A stretch of DNA of 64,000 nt, taken from assembly GCA_026874595.1 (NCBI GenBank), contig CM049306.1, forward strand, positions 14,901,019 through 14,965,018. The letters are read 5' to 3'. Below the pieces are notes generated by a model, which was not told the DNA's origin, did not search any database, and saw only the letters and a list, made by a program, of their open reading frames with translations. Shown in pieces: positions 1-11,930 of this stretch (its first letter is position 1; each line of letters begins with the position of its first letter). A program made the position numbers and the translations under genes. The stretch is from Sipunculus nudus (lineage: Eukaryota; Annelida; Sipuncula; Golfingiida; Sipunculidae).

Positions 1-222
1 TAAAAAAGCTGTTTCCCTTCTGAGAAACAGCAAGAGAAAAGAACAGCTTGTTCAAGCTAGACACTGAATCAATCTGCAATTATGTAGTGTTAAGAAAGGG
101 TTTCTGTATGGTCTGGCATGGCCTTTCACACTGTCTGCAGGTGACTAATGGGAAGTTATCTGATCCTGCTACACCTCCCTCAATGTGCCGGGTTAATGGA
201 AGTAAGTGTACACTTCCCCTGC

Positions 223-1016
223 TCTCCTTGACAATCCACATATAGTTATCCTTGGGCTTGCTTCTTTATTACAAATGCTCTTCAAACCTCTTACATTCTA
301 TAAATGCTGGCTAGCACATGGTCTGACAAAATAATAAACATAAACACCTTTTCATTTCCTATTAGTATTTCTTCAATACATGTACTTACCCATTTTCTGG
401 AATTCCAACCATTTTCTAAATATACGTATGTATATGTAAATGGCATTATAGTAGTGCACAGGCCACCTAAATTTATAATTTATAAATTTGTCTCCTTGAC
501 AATCCACATATAGTTATCCTTGGGCTTGCTTCTTTATTACAAATGCTCTTCAAACCTCTTACATTCTATAAATGCTGGCTAGCACATGGTCTGACAAAAT
601 AATAAACATAAACACCTTTTCATTTCCTATTAGTATTTCTTCAATACATGTACTTACCTATTTTCTGGAATTCCAACCATTTTCTAAATATACGTATGTA
701 TATGTAAATGGCATTATAGTAGTGCACAGGCCACCTAAATTTATAATTTATAAATTTGTCTCCTTGACAATCCACATATAGTTATCCTTGGGCTTGCTTC
801 TTTATTACAAATGCTCTTCAAACCTCTTACATTCTATAAATGCTGGCTAGCACATGGTCTGACAAAATAATAAACATAAACACCTTTTCATTTCCTATTA
901 GTATTTCTTCAATACATGTACTTACCTATTTTCTGGAATTCCAACCATTTTCTAAATATACGTATGTATATGTAAATGGCATTATAGAAGTGCACAGGCC
1001 ACCTAAATTTATAATA
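223..1016. repeat. 268-bp tandem array, about three copies
   Basis: Three head-to-tail copies start with TCTCCTTGACAATCC at 223, 491 and 759, an exact 268-bp spacing. The last copy stops near 1016, after its CACCTAAATTTATAAT motif. The copies differ at only a few single bases, so the amplification is recent or the array is being homogenised. Each copy has a 65-69 codon open frame. That frame is low-complexity, repeats with the unit and has no recognisable domain, so it is judged non-coding. Confidence 0.95.
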
Positions 1017-1550
1017 ACTGAAATTCTTTCTCTATGAATTAAAGGAAATTTTAATGAAAGCAAAGGCTAGTTAAAGCCATCTAAGTGAAGTAGCAGAGGC
1101 CATGTTTAAAATGTAAAATATTCAAATTCAGGCCAGTTAGAAGTAACTAATTATCTGTTGGAAAGCAGAGGTATTATGTTTCCCCTTGATTCTTTGGTTC
1201 ATTTGTCTGTTAGCAGCCTCAGGCAAAAAGTATTCAGTGGATTTTGGCAAAACTTTGTACAAGGTTAGTGTCACACCCAAATAACAGTCAACTTAATTTT
1301 GGAGGTTATCTGGATCAGTGGATCACCATAATATATTTTAAAGTCAAGAATCACATACAACTGTGACACAGGGTGATTCCTTTGTCAAGAGTGGACGACA
1401 CCCATTAATAGGTATTTGGGGCAGGAAGGTGAAACCATGTGACAGAAGCATGACACTGTTTACGCATAACCAGCTGACTCCAACTACACACTCTATAGAT
1501 GCATAATAACAGTTATACATATGTATATGCCAACTTTTAGACAGGATGCT
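1017..1550. other. No recognised feature
   Basis: AT-rich sequence between the 268-bp array and a dispersed repeat. I see no coding potential, RNA gene or repeat boundary here. Confidence 0.5.
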
Positions 1551-1552
1551 AC

Positions 1553-2060
1553 AATTAAAACTTTATAGTTAAACCTTAGTCCACCAACCCTGTCCACCTG
1601 TTTCTGGTGATTATTTGTTGAAATTTTAAAGAATGCAAAAACTTTTTGCACCAATCGCAGAAAGAGAAAAATGCGTAATGAACTATTTTGGAAATAAGAA
1701 CCTACCTTCTGTTTCATTTTTCTGGGAACAATTTAAAACCATTTTATGAGAAACTAGTCCAATCTGCAGCAAAATCTTACCACCAACTTAATTATAAAAT
1801 GGATATTGCAGAGAAAAGTGATGACATCATTATATACATAACATACAAAACAGGCTCCTATAACTATGGGTTCAGTGATCAACAGCAGTTGACCCTTGTT
1901 TACAGCCAGACCTGTATTCTCCCAGTGTACAGACTTCACTTTTACCTCATACATTACATTTATAGCCATACACCTGAAGGAGTAACAGTGGTCACTTGTC
2001 AGGGACACTATGAATCACAGATATATAAAAGACAAGTCAACCAGGCCTTAGATATTTAAA
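1553..2060 (+). repeat. Dispersed repeat with CRE-like core, copy 1
   Basis: This stretch aligns by eye with 40720-41110 and 54235-54660. Shared landmarks, in order, are CCCTGTCCACCTG, a GTAAT...ATTTTGGAAAT segment, AACAATTTAAAACCATTTTATGAG, ATCTTACCACCAA, GTGATGACATCAT, GACCCTTGTTTACAGC and GTCAACCAGGCC at the end. The conserved TGACGTCA of the other copies is TGACATCA here (1822-1829). Open frames on both strands shift between copies, so the repeat is non-coding. It is probably an old non-autonomous DNA element. Confidence 0.7.
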
Positions 2061-2133
2061 TGATAAGCAGGAATGAAGCAAAAAATGACATATTTTCTTC
2101 TTTTAGCCAATGGTATTAGTTTTGTTTGTCAAG

Positions 2134-2578
2134 TTTATCTAACCAACCGGCTTCTGTGGCTCAGAGGTAGAGTTCAGAACTAAAAGCCGGGAGATCGTGA
2201 GTTGGAATCTCAGCTGAGGCGATGAAATTTTTCACACTCGTACCCCACCCATGATGAGGGCTCTGCAGGCTTAATGGGAAGGCCGTGCCCAAGGGCAGTA
2301 GTTCACTCACAGAAGAGTACGCCTTTCGGGGCCTCCTCAGTCATATTACCAAGCTATGGGTCTGATTAGGCACCCAGGGCCATCAGGTGCAGTATTCACC
2401 GGGCCTGGTTAATGCCAGGATATAAAATGAGAGTGAGCATGTGGTACTGCCCTGTCACAGTCTGAAACCAGAATAGAATTCTGCAGATGTACATATATGT
2501 AGTTAAGTAAGCATTCAAAAATGGAGACGGTAACCTCCACCAAAAAAATAATTGAAAAAAAAAAGTTTTATCTAACCA
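2134..2578 (+). mobile_element. tRNA-derived SINE with 12-bp target-site duplication
   Basis: The body (about 2146-2566) begins with a tRNA-like head. It has an A box around TGGCTCAGAGGTAG (2157-2170) and a degenerate B box around GAGTTGGAATCTC (2199-2211). It ends in an A-rich tail (2542-2565). The 12-bp sequence TTTATCTAACCA flanks it exactly, at 2134-2145 and 2567-2578, the signature of target-primed retrotransposition. The middle (GGGAAGGCCGTGCC ... CACTCACAG ... GGGGCCTCC, 2277-2337) recurs at 47665-47715, so it is a shared SINE body. The insertion looks complete and fairly young. Confidence 0.85.
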
Positions 2579-2586
2579 GTTACCTA

Positions 2587-2640
2587 AACAAGTGACCCAT
2601 GGGTCACGACGCTAAGCTGACTAGGAAGAAACTCACAAAA
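2587..2640 (+). repeat. 5' end of Helentron-like family A (GTGACCCATGGGTCAC)
   Basis: AACAAG is followed by the perfect 16-bp palindrome GTGACCCATGGGTCAC (2592-2607) and then GACGCTAAGCTGACT. The same 5' module appears near 26942, 27469, 30092 and 55422. It lies next to the SINE target site, so the SINE inserted beside or into this older element. Confidence 0.75.
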
Positions 2641-2699
2641 TGAATTTTATCATCTGAATGCCAAATTTATCCCCATTCAAATGTAGCAATTACAGTTCT

Positions 2700-3430
2700 C
2701 AGAAAACATTCACAAGGAGCACAAAAAATATAGCTTACCATGACCTTATTTCATGTTTCCATGGATATTGCTAAAGACTTCCCAGTATTTTACACTGGAA
2801 CATTCTAGGGCCAGCATATACTATTTGTGCCCTTCTGATTTTTCAGGGTCCCTAAAAATCATGTCTTTGGTCCAAGGTTCACAGAAAATAGGTTACCAAG
2901 ACCTAATTTCAGGTTTCAATGCAGGTTTACTGCACACCTGCCTGAATGTTATGTTAGGAGATTCTAGGCCTAGTGGATACAATTTGTGCTCTGTTTGACT
3001 GACTGGGTGCAAAAAATACAGTTTTTCAGCATTTAAATATAGCGCAAAATATAGGTCACCATGACCTTATTTCAGGTTTTATGAGTCATCTGACCAACAT
3101 TTACACAAAGCTTGGTGATGCTAGCTCCTGTCATTTATGCAATTGTTATGTCAGTATGCTTACTTGGAGAAATCACTTAGTTCAAATTCCTGTCACTCAG
3201 CCACAATTCATTAAACCCAGATGATTTGAACAAATTTGAGAGAGCTTAATAAGAAGATAATAAGATAATTTTTTTTATTTTTTCCCTATTTTACCTAAGT
3301 AAATTAAGATAGCAAAAAAATAAGCAAAATTCTATGGAGTTTTTTTAGGTGACTGATTTTTTGCACAAAATTTGGTGATACTAGCTCTAGCCAGTTGTAC
3401 CTTTCATCTTAAGCTAATATGAACCTTACC
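2700..3430 (+). repeat. Degenerate Helentron-like core repeats (family L/A type)
   Basis: Repeated phrases such as CATGACCTTATTTCAGG, GATTCTAGGCC and TTGGTGATGCTAGCTCCTG are shared with the blocks at 5.9-6.8, 19.5-20.6 and 31.5-32.3 kb. No intact coding frame is present. Boundaries are approximate. Confidence 0.5.
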
Positions 3431-3639
3431 TTCATGTTCATATGGAATGCATTGTCTGGCTTTATTTTATGTCAACTGTCTCCAAATCAAATGTAATTTC
3501 ATTCATAAACTGCCAGCAAACAGCCCCAAGCCTGTCTTGGAGAAACTCAACTGAATGTATGACCCATGAGAGTATCCAGGCCAATAGGCACCCAGGAACT
3601 GCCAACATCCTAGATAGGGCATGGAGCTGGCCTGATCTT

Positions 3640-3905
3640 TAGACCTCTGGCAATCTGAGTGTGAACAGACTGAACTCTTGAACTATGGCCAAATCTGATG
3701 CAGTGGGCAGTGTCAAAGCTATAAACAGAATGCAGCTACTGCACTGAGTGAACTCTTGACCTGTACTTGGCTGCACTGAGTGAACTCTTGACCTGTTGCC
3801 TTATCTGATACAGTTCGCAGTCTGCAAAAGCTATAAATAGATCCAGGCTGACCTTTGGCCTGCTACCAAATCTTAAATAGTTGGCAGGCTGCCAAGTTAT
3901 ATATA
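3640..3905. repeat. ACTGAGTGAACTCTTGACCTG repeat block, copy 1
   Basis: Short tandem modules alternate ACTGAGTGAACTCTTGACC with GCAGTCTGCAAAAGCTATAAATAG. The same block recurs at about 25780-26140 and 30830-31230. The CTATAAATAG unit resembles a TATA box, but several copies lie in tandem, which suggests repeat structure and not promoters. Confidence 0.65.
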
Positions 3906-4309
3906 TATATATATACAGACAGTCTTGGCTGTTGGTAATCATATTACACATACTAAAAGACTTTGGCTAAAATGATTTTTTTTCATGCTGATGTATTCAT
4001 AAGATTGTTGATAAAAATGTTAAGAATAATAAAAGATGTACTCCTTTCATTTTAAAAGGTCTAATAATTGTGCCGAAAATGATTTTAATAAATTGTGCAA
4101 AGTTACATAAATTGAAACAATATTTTTGCAGAAGAAGACTATTGCAAAACTAAATTTGAAATAGGCTCATTAATGGCCTCAAGACCAACTTTAGCTTTCT
4201 GAGACTCTTCCAAAAATCTATGAACCCAACCTATTCTAATACAATTAAAAAAACTGTATCCTAGAATATTCTTGTGAAAATTAAATCATTCTGCTTGATT
4301 TTTTCATCA

Positions 4310-5870
4310 TACTAGATGTGTCAGAACGACACGAATGCCCCCGCCTGGGGCAAATTAGAAACATTTGTAAAATTTTGAAAAATTTTTTAAGTTCAGGAGG
4401 TGTCGTATGGTCAAAAGTAGGTCAACAAGGGCAAAATGCAAACTCGATCTGTAACGGGTCATTATCAAGCAACACACCAAAAATCATGCCAGTATATGCA
4501 GGCATTTTAAAAAAAAGTCCATACATGTGCATTTTCCATAAAAATTTCTGTCTTTCATGAAATTTTTTATGTTTAGGAGCCGTAAAACAATCAAAAGTAG
4601 GTCAACCAGGACGAAACGCGAACTCGATCTGTAACTGTCATTATCTGCCCACACATAAAAAATCAGGGTGGTATCTGCAGGCCTTGAGGAGAAAAGTCAG
4701 TACATATGCATTTGTTATGAAAATTTCTATTTTTCATGAAACTTTCTATGTTCAGGAGCAGTCAAATGGTCAAAATTAGGTCAACTGGGACAAAACAAGA
4801 ACTCGATCTGTAACTGGTCATTATCTGCCTACACACCAAAAATCAGGCCCGTATCTGCAGGCACTGCGAAAAAAAAGTCCATACATGTGCACTTTTTTAT
4901 GAAATTTTCTATGTTAGAGCACCGTCAAATGGTCAAAAGTAGGTCAACTGGGACAAAACGTGAACTCAATCTGTAACTGGTCATTATCTGCCCACACACC
5001 AAAAATCAGGCCAATATCTGCAGGTATTGTGAAGAAAAGTCTGTACAAGTGTATTTGTCATGAAAATTTATATTTAACATGAAATTTTCTATGTTCAGGA
5101 GCTGTAAAACAATCAAAAGTAGGTCAACTGGGACGAAACGCGAACTAGATCTGTAACTGGTCAATATCTGCCCACACACCAAAAATCAGGCCAATATCTG
5201 CAGGCATTGCGAAGAAAAGTCTGTACAAGTGTATTTGTCTCGAAAATTTATATTTAACATGAAATTTTCTATGTTCAGGAGCTGTAAAACAATCAAAAGT
5301 AGGTCAACTTGGACGAAACGCGAACTTGATCCGTAACTGGTCAATATCTGCCCACACACCAAAAATCAGGCCAATATCTGCAGGCATTGCGAAAAAAAGT
5401 CTGTACATGTGTATTTGTCATGAAATTTCATATTTTTCATGAAATTTTCTATGTTCAGGAGCTGTAAAACGGTCAAAAGTAAGTCAACTGGGACGAAACC
5501 CGAACTCGATCTGTAACTGGTCTATATCTGCCCATACACCAAAAATCAGGCCAATATCTGCAGGCATTGCGAAAAAAAGTCCGTACATTTGTATCTGTCA
5601 TGAATATTTCTATTTTTCATGAAATTTTCTAAGTTAAGGAGCCGTAAAACAGTCAAAAGTAGGTCAACCGGGACGAAACGCAAACTCGATCTGTAACTGG
5701 TCTATATCTGCCCACACACCAAAAATCAGGCCAATATCTGCAGGCATTGTGAAAAAAAGTCCGTACAACTGTTTGATTTCGGAATGACGGAAGGACGGAA
5801 GGACAGAAGGACGGAATGACGGACATGGGTAAAACTATATGCCCCGGCCACTTTGTGGCGGGGGCATAAA
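4310..5870 (+). mobile_element. Complete pearl/HINE-like non-autonomous element (family P)
   Basis: The left end carries the hairpin GTGTC-AGAAC-GACAC (4318-4332) and then TGCCCC...GGGGCA (4336-4352). About eight tandem monomers follow, each close to 180 bp. The repeated phrase GGAGCTGTAAAAC falls near 5100 and 5280, with variants at 5460 and 5640. A GACGGAAG-type microsatellite follows (5784-5824). The right end has a 13/14-bp hairpin with arms TATGCCCC... and ...GGGGGCATA (5838-5867). This left end, tandem core, ACGG-type microsatellite and right hairpin match the published description of bivalve pearl elements, now regarded as non-autonomous Helentrons. No transposase or Rep/Helicase frame is present, so it would depend on enzymes encoded elsewhere. 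Confidence 0.85.
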
Positions 5871-5879
5871 AAACAAATT

Positions 5880-6832
5880 TAAGCTGAAAGTGGCTAGAAT
5901 TACAAGGATTCTGACCATAAAAAACAGGTCAATGTAGGTAGCGCCACAAAAACTGCAATTTCAAATACGAGTCAAGTGACTAACATTTGCACAAAATTAA
6001 GTGATCCTAGCTCCTACTGTTTCTGAGCATGACTAATTTCATTTTCCTGTAACTCTGCTAAAATTCATCAAATTATTTGAACACGCTTGAGAGAGCTGGT
6101 CTCTGGGATCATTTCTGTGAAATATTTAACCGTTTGGCTGAATGATTTCAGAGAAGAAGATTTTCCAAAGATTTTTAGCTTTTCCCCCGTAAAAAGTAAG
6201 TTAATGCAGGTGGTGCCACATAAACGCTCAATCCTACAACATTTGGTATGATAAACATTTGATAAAATTTGGGGATGCTAGCTCCTGCTATTCCTGATAA
6301 ATTATGGGTAAATGTATTGATGACCGATGACCCCTGTACAGAAAAGGTCGATGCAGGTGGCGCCACCAATACCCCAATTTTAAATATGACTCATGTGATG
6401 AACATTTGCATAAAATTTGGTGATGATAGCTCCAGCAGTTTCTCAAAATGTAATTTTAGTATCCTTTTTTGGCCAAATGACTGTTCAGCTTCCTGTGACT
6501 CAGCCAAATTCACTGAACTGGAACTATTTGATCAAACCTGAGAAAGATTGTTTCAGCTGGGATTATTTCTATAAAATATTGAATAATTTGGCCAGAAAGT
6601 TTCAGAAAAGAAGTTTTTTTAAGCTTTCTTAGCTTTTCCCTAAAAACCTTAGTAAAAGCAGATATTGAAAATATGAGCAATATCCAATAGTTTTTTAGTT
6701 GACTGATTTTTGGCATTAAGTTTGGTGATGCTGGCCCTGCCATTTTTGAGATAGTATGGGTTAATGTACAGACAACACAAGACAGACCACAGCTCATCAT
6801 CCCATAAGCTCACAGGTTCACTTAAAAAATAG
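5880..6832 (+). repeat. Family L repeat ending in AGCTCACAGGTTC
   Basis: Several imperfect units contain TTGGTGATGCTAGCTCC and CAGGTGGCGCCACC (near 6354). The 3' signature CATAAGCTCACAGGTTC lies at about 6803-6819. Four other blocks end the same way (about 19680, 19810, 20655 and 32350), so this is a real element end. Scattered open frames on both strands are not conserved between copies. Confidence 0.6.
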
Positions 6833-7690
6833 TTGGAGATCATAATAAGGTTAAGGAGAATACTGATGACATATCAAACATCTCTAACCTGAAGATATGA
6901 AAGAAGCTGATGTTACCATTAATAATTCAAAGGAACAAAAGAGGTGTAGAATTCTTTATGCTTCCAAATATGAAATATTCACTGTATCATTTATCTACAC
7001 CAGTGTATAATAACAACATCTCAGTCAAGCTCATTGTCACTGGTCTATTTGTATCTACATAATTTATAAACATGGCCAGACAAAGAACAGAACAGATACC
7101 CTTTCATGGTTTTTCCAAATGTGAATGGAATGCCACTTAGTGAAAGGAATGTTGAAAAGTAAGGATCCTATTGATGAATTGTTTGTTAAGGAAATATCCA
7201 TCATTGCTTGAAAACAAGCTAATGTAAGTTAGAGTCAACTTCCAGAGTTAAGGGGATCTAAATATTTGCTCATAAAAAGATCCACAGAATCCTGGCAAGT
7301 CTGCAATAACAGTTCACAGGTATCTGATAACACTAACAGCCTGTATTGAAATTACCATCAGTAAGGCAAATCCTGAAATATCACGGTAGTCCTATTATAG
7401 CTGTGGCTTTTACATATTATCCATAACATCCAGAAGTTTTGAATTTATCATTAATGGTTCTGTATATTATTTATTGTGCAAATAATACTAATTGAAAATT
7501 AGAAAGGAGAGAAGTTAAAATTCTCATCACATCTGGGATACTGATAAGTATCAATTTATCTGCATTCACCTGATTCATCTAAAGATCCCACTGCAATAAA
7601 ATCTGCATTAATTGTGCTGATGGCTATTCTAAACAAAGTTAAAAATACTATCAAATATTCCTGGTTCCTCCATTTGCAGTAAACTGCCAA
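6833..7690. other. No recognised feature
   Basis: AT-rich sequence with no sustained open frame and no repeat that I can match elsewhere in the window. Confidence 0.45.
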
Positions 7691-7696
7691 TCTGAT

Positions 7697-7775
7697 GGAG
7701 TAGGACATGCATAGTGGTTAAGGCGTTGGGCTTGGGAGCTGAAGTGAAGGTCCCTGGTACTAATCCAACTGAAGC
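7697..7775 (+). repeat. tRNA-like SINE head or tRNA pseudogene
   Basis: ATAGTGGTTAAGGCGTTGGGCTTGGGAG matches the D-arm/anticodon region of a tRNA with a long-arm (Leu/Ser-like) A box. CTGGTACTAATCC sits at the B-box position with mismatches to GGTTCGAATCC. The acceptor stem does not pair convincingly, so this is a pseudogene or SINE remnant, not a working tRNA. Confidence 0.5.
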
Positions 7776-7935
7776 ATCAATGGCATAATAGTAAAATCCA
7801 AAATTAACAAGAGGTTACAATGACTTCTGAAATATTCCTAACCCCATGCTGAATTATTCCTAACCCCATGATGCATCAATGGCATAATTGTAAAATCTGA
7901 GATTAACTTCTGAAATATTCCTAACTCCATGCATA
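7773..7935. repeat. Imperfect tandem duplication of about 100 bp
   Basis: GCATCAATGGCATAAT, GTAAAATC and TTCTGAAATATTCCTAAC each appear twice in the same order. A third partial CCTAACCCCATG lies between them. It directly follows the tRNA-like remnant and may be its degenerate tail. Confidence 0.6.
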
Positions 7936-10900
7936 TAAAAACCAGAAGACTTTATAACAACATTTCATTCTTATCATATGGATACCTTCATTCTCACCCA
8001 ATAGACAATGCCACCAACAGGCCTTGGACCCATCCTTTAAAAAAAAACTGATGACAATCTGATGTTTTTTTTATTATATCCTTAACATGATAGATTTACA
8101 GCCAAAACATCAAAGTCTATACTGTTTACTACCCTCTTTACACAGGGCATTACCCACAGGCCAAATACTGGCACTGTTTGTTTTGACCTTGTATCCTGAA
8201 TCTCTACACCAGAGGGGAGCACTGTATTTTGGTCCAATCAGATGAGACCCTGTGCTGGAAGACAAAATGGTTTACCAGCCAAGTGAGGAATAAATTAAGC
8301 CAATGTTGTTCATTTCGTTTTGAGTAACAGCTCATCGCCCCGGCGACCGTTTGAACAGGCCACAGGCTCAGAGATAACGGCCCCACACGTGGTTTATGGG
8401 TGGAGCCTGCTGCCTGTTGAGTGATTGTTGACTTGCATTTGTTCAGCTGCTAGTCCAATCAGCAGTTTTTCCAGCAGACAGGCCCATGTGCACCACTTGG
8501 TGTTTAAGTGCATCACAAATGGTCAAGGCAGGCAGAAGGAAAATCAGTAGCTTCTTTAGAAGCGCAAGATTTCAGCTGCTTCGGAAGCATAACTGTGTAC
8601 TAGTGTGTAGAGAATTAATTTAACTTAATGATGAATAAATAAGAGATGAATAGAAGAACAGCAAAGCTTATTTATAATAACTATTTTACATTCCTTTATA
8701 TTCATATATGACCATCAAAATTTGTTATATTCAATCATGATCATTTTACAATGACAACCTATGTCACATGAATTGTATATGTTTTAAAATGAATATGGAA
8801 CTATATATGTATGTATACAGGTCATATCATCTGTATCAGGAAAACTGGTTTGTTAATCAAATAGTGAACTTAATGCATGTGCACTGGTAGTCTGAAGTAT
8901 AAATGAAGATTTAATCCAAAGAAACATATAAAAAAAGTGGGATCACAATATGAGTGTGTCAGTCCATAACTCAGTTATAGAGTCCATCTGGTCATTTCTC
9001 ACCAGTCACAAATTCTAGGCCCTTCAATACAACCCTGCAGCCTCCCACTTCAGCCTAGGCAGTCACTTTTCAAGTTGCAGAGTGACCAGTTGATTAAATT
9101 ATTCAACCTGTACTTCTATAAGCATTGGCATAGCAGAGTTATCAAACAAACATGGATATAATAATCTGTTTATGTGAAGAATTATACTAGTAATTCAACA
9201 GGCAAATCAGTAACATGCTGACAGCTGTTAGAGAAAGGCCATTGATACTTAAATTATATAAGACCAAGTAAATAAAGCAGTAAATGAAGATTGTCTTTGT
9301 AACTCACCTTAATTAATTCATTCAGATTAGAATGTCTTTACTGAACTCCTTGAAGCATTTCCCCAACAGGAAGAAGTTCACAGTGACAGATGGACATACT
9401 GCTACTCCAGCCTTTTTTTAGCTGGTTTTCTTTTCATGAGACAAATAAAGAGTCATCTTTATTCAAATGTATTTAAGTCTACTCTCCTAGGTAGCAGTTT
9501 TGATCAATAAGGCTCTTACTGTGTGATTTCAGGAGGAGATTACAAACTCTGTGAAACCTGGCACATATGTCCCTGTTAAAGATCCAGTTTCCTGGACAGG
9601 ATGATCATAAGAATCTGAAGACAAGCTGCAGGAACTTAGAGATATACTTTTTATTTTTTAAAAGGAAGGGAACGAAAAACAGTGTAATTCAATAAACTAC
9701 TTTATACTCAGAACCAGCCATCACAGAGTATTTTCACTCTTTGTCATTCTCAACCAGATGAAGTGAATTTGTGATAAGAACTTGGCAGACATTCACTGAA
9801 GCTTTTTGTTTAATGTAAAATAAACAGTTATGCATCAAATTATTTCTCACTGCAATAAGTATATATGTAGATCTTAATATGTTCATAGATATGACTGACA
9901 TATGGCAGCATATTAGTATAAATTTTGTTATAATTTTGACCAGTTAATGTTTTTGTGATGTTGTGTTAAAGATATAAGCAGTTAGTATGTATTATATGTG
10001 GAAGAACCAGATTTGTTTATATACAAGTCCTTTTAATAAATGATAATAAGTTAAAAAATAATTAAAACATATTAGAAATAAACTATGCTCTACAGTTAAT
10101 AAACCATCCCTTATTACTTTACCCTATTTAAAATATGTCTGTAACATTTTGCTAGTGGAGATATTTTTCTGTGGGACTCCGTGGATGTCATTTACTTTGG
10201 CATTTTGTGCAAGGTCAGTTTGTCCAGGCACTCATGTATCGTTTTCACATACCCCATAATCTACAGGCTTGTCCCTGGTTCTGTATCACCTAAAATAATA
10301 TGATTATCACATTATATTTATTTCATCATAACACTCCTGAGACAGTTATTCAACACATATTCAGTCTCTTTATCTTTCTCAAATACAATAAAATACTCAG
10401 CGGCACACTAATCCAATTAAGAACCAACGAGAAAGGCCAACATATGCCCACTGCATGAATGCTCAGGAAATTACTGTCTGTACACAAAAAATTATCACGC
10501 TGCAGCCAGACACAGTAAGAACACATAACAAAGGCAGAAATTCCCAAGTGCCCACCTGTGTTATTTTCCAGATTAAACCAAGGCAGCGCCTCCAGCATGT
10601 TTACAGTAAATGACACTGTTTGTCATATTTGCAGTTTGTACACAAACAAAAACTGTATTCATTTCCCATGCAGTTATAAGGTGAATGGTCACAATAGGTT
10701 AAAAGATCTGTAAAAAGAAACTGTACATACAAACATCCACCACTACTATTCATTAATAAGGTGTTTTAGAGAACCCCACCAATCCAGCATCAACAAAGGG
10801 GTCAACCACCCTGCATATACCTTCAAGTTATGGTCTCTTTATAGACAAAAAGTGTGTCAACATGACAAATTTGTTTCATTACTTTCATTACTTCATAAGT

Positions 10901-11520
10901 GTTTGTGGTACGCCTCTGTACACTAATTAAAACTGTGGGTTGAATGAAACAGTTTTTTTTTCACAAATTGAAAACTGTGATATAGCTTAGTGCCATAAAA
11001 TGCTAAAAAATTAATACTTGTGCAAAATTTCATCTAATTTTATTCAGTCATTATTACAGCCTGGCATTGTATTTATGAAATTATAATGTCAAGGTTTGCT
11101 GGTAAGAAAACCACCAGGAGTTTGTTAATTAATATATATAGTCAAGGCAATACTGGTATATGGGAAATATGGTTCTTTTTTTTTGTCCCCTGTCTAAGGG
11201 ATGACATGTTGAAGTCATGTTAATTTTAGTTTTCACATTCCCCTTGAAGGCATTTGGTCATGTTACTTTTAATTTTCCCCCTGTAGGTTTTAGTGTTTTT
11301 GTAATAAAATAACTTGTTAAGCAAGTTAATTTTGTTTGTTTTTTTTTGGGGGGGGGGGGGGGTTTATTATGATATAACTTTGATAGCCATTGTGTGGTTA
11401 GGATGATCTTTTATGGCCTATTTTTTTTTAAAAAATTCAAGCAATAATCTTTAGTTAATAGACAACAGATAATGGAATAGGCCCCTGCCTTTCAGTAATA
11501 CAAGCTCACAGGGGAACTAT
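7936..11520. other. No recognised gene; a poly-G tract at 11347-11362
   Basis: Mostly unique AT-rich DNA. A GC-richer patch at 8310-8390 has short open frames on both strands but no splice signals I would trust. Nothing here can be assigned a function. Confidence 0.4.
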
Positions 11521-11525
11521 GTACA

Positions 11526-11529
<4 letters not shown>

Positions 11530-11606
<77 letters not shown>
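11530..11606. repeat. (TA)n microsatellite
   Basis: An uninterrupted TA dinucleotide run of about 77 bp. It directly abuts the Tc1/pogo-like end at 11612. Confidence 0.95.
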
Positions 11607-11609
<3 letters not shown>

Positions 11610-11611
<2 letters not shown>

Positions 11612-11930
11612 TGAAATCTCGTTTTGTCGAACTTGCTTATGTCGAATACCCCACTTATGTTGAAGTTAAGACTCAATTTTCTGGACATCTCTGGTTATAA
11701 AACTGGAGGGGTAAAATGCTTAGCTCTCTCTGGATGCAATCCCTTGGGTGCCCTATGGAAGGTGGTCATGGTGGCCCATCCAAGGTTGGTGGTTCTCTTT
11801 GGGTGTTCTGGTTTCCTCCAACTCCAAAGACTATAAAATGCCACCATCCAAGCCATGGAGAATTTCTCATATATCAGTCATTATATCTAGTTGTACAATC
11901 CATGTAATATAAATAAAGTCTATATTTAAA
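11610..11930 (+). repeat. DNA-transposon end plus SINE-like remnant
   Basis: CAGTGAAATCTCGTTTTGTCGAA near 11611 resembles a pogo/Tigger-type terminal sequence (CAGT...CTCG...CGAA). It is followed by TTATGTCGAATACCCC. Downstream, CCCTTGGGTGCCCTATGGAAGG and GGTTTCCTCCAACTCC are typical of widespread invertebrate short repeats. The matching opposite terminus is not visible, so the element is truncated or chimeric. Confidence 0.4.

Noticed and set aside
304-1037. Three 65-69 codon frames with almost identical peptides
   Set aside because: They repeat because the 268-bp unit repeats. The peptide is low-complexity and has no start context or domain.
1688-2059. 123-codon plus frame and 84-codon minus frame
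   Set aside because: They lie in a dispersed repeat; the frames are not conserved in the copies at 40.7 and 54.2 kb.
4310-5770. CRISPR-like array because of regular spacing
   Set aside because: Monomers of about 180 bp are contiguous with no unique spacers, in a eukaryotic element of pearl type.
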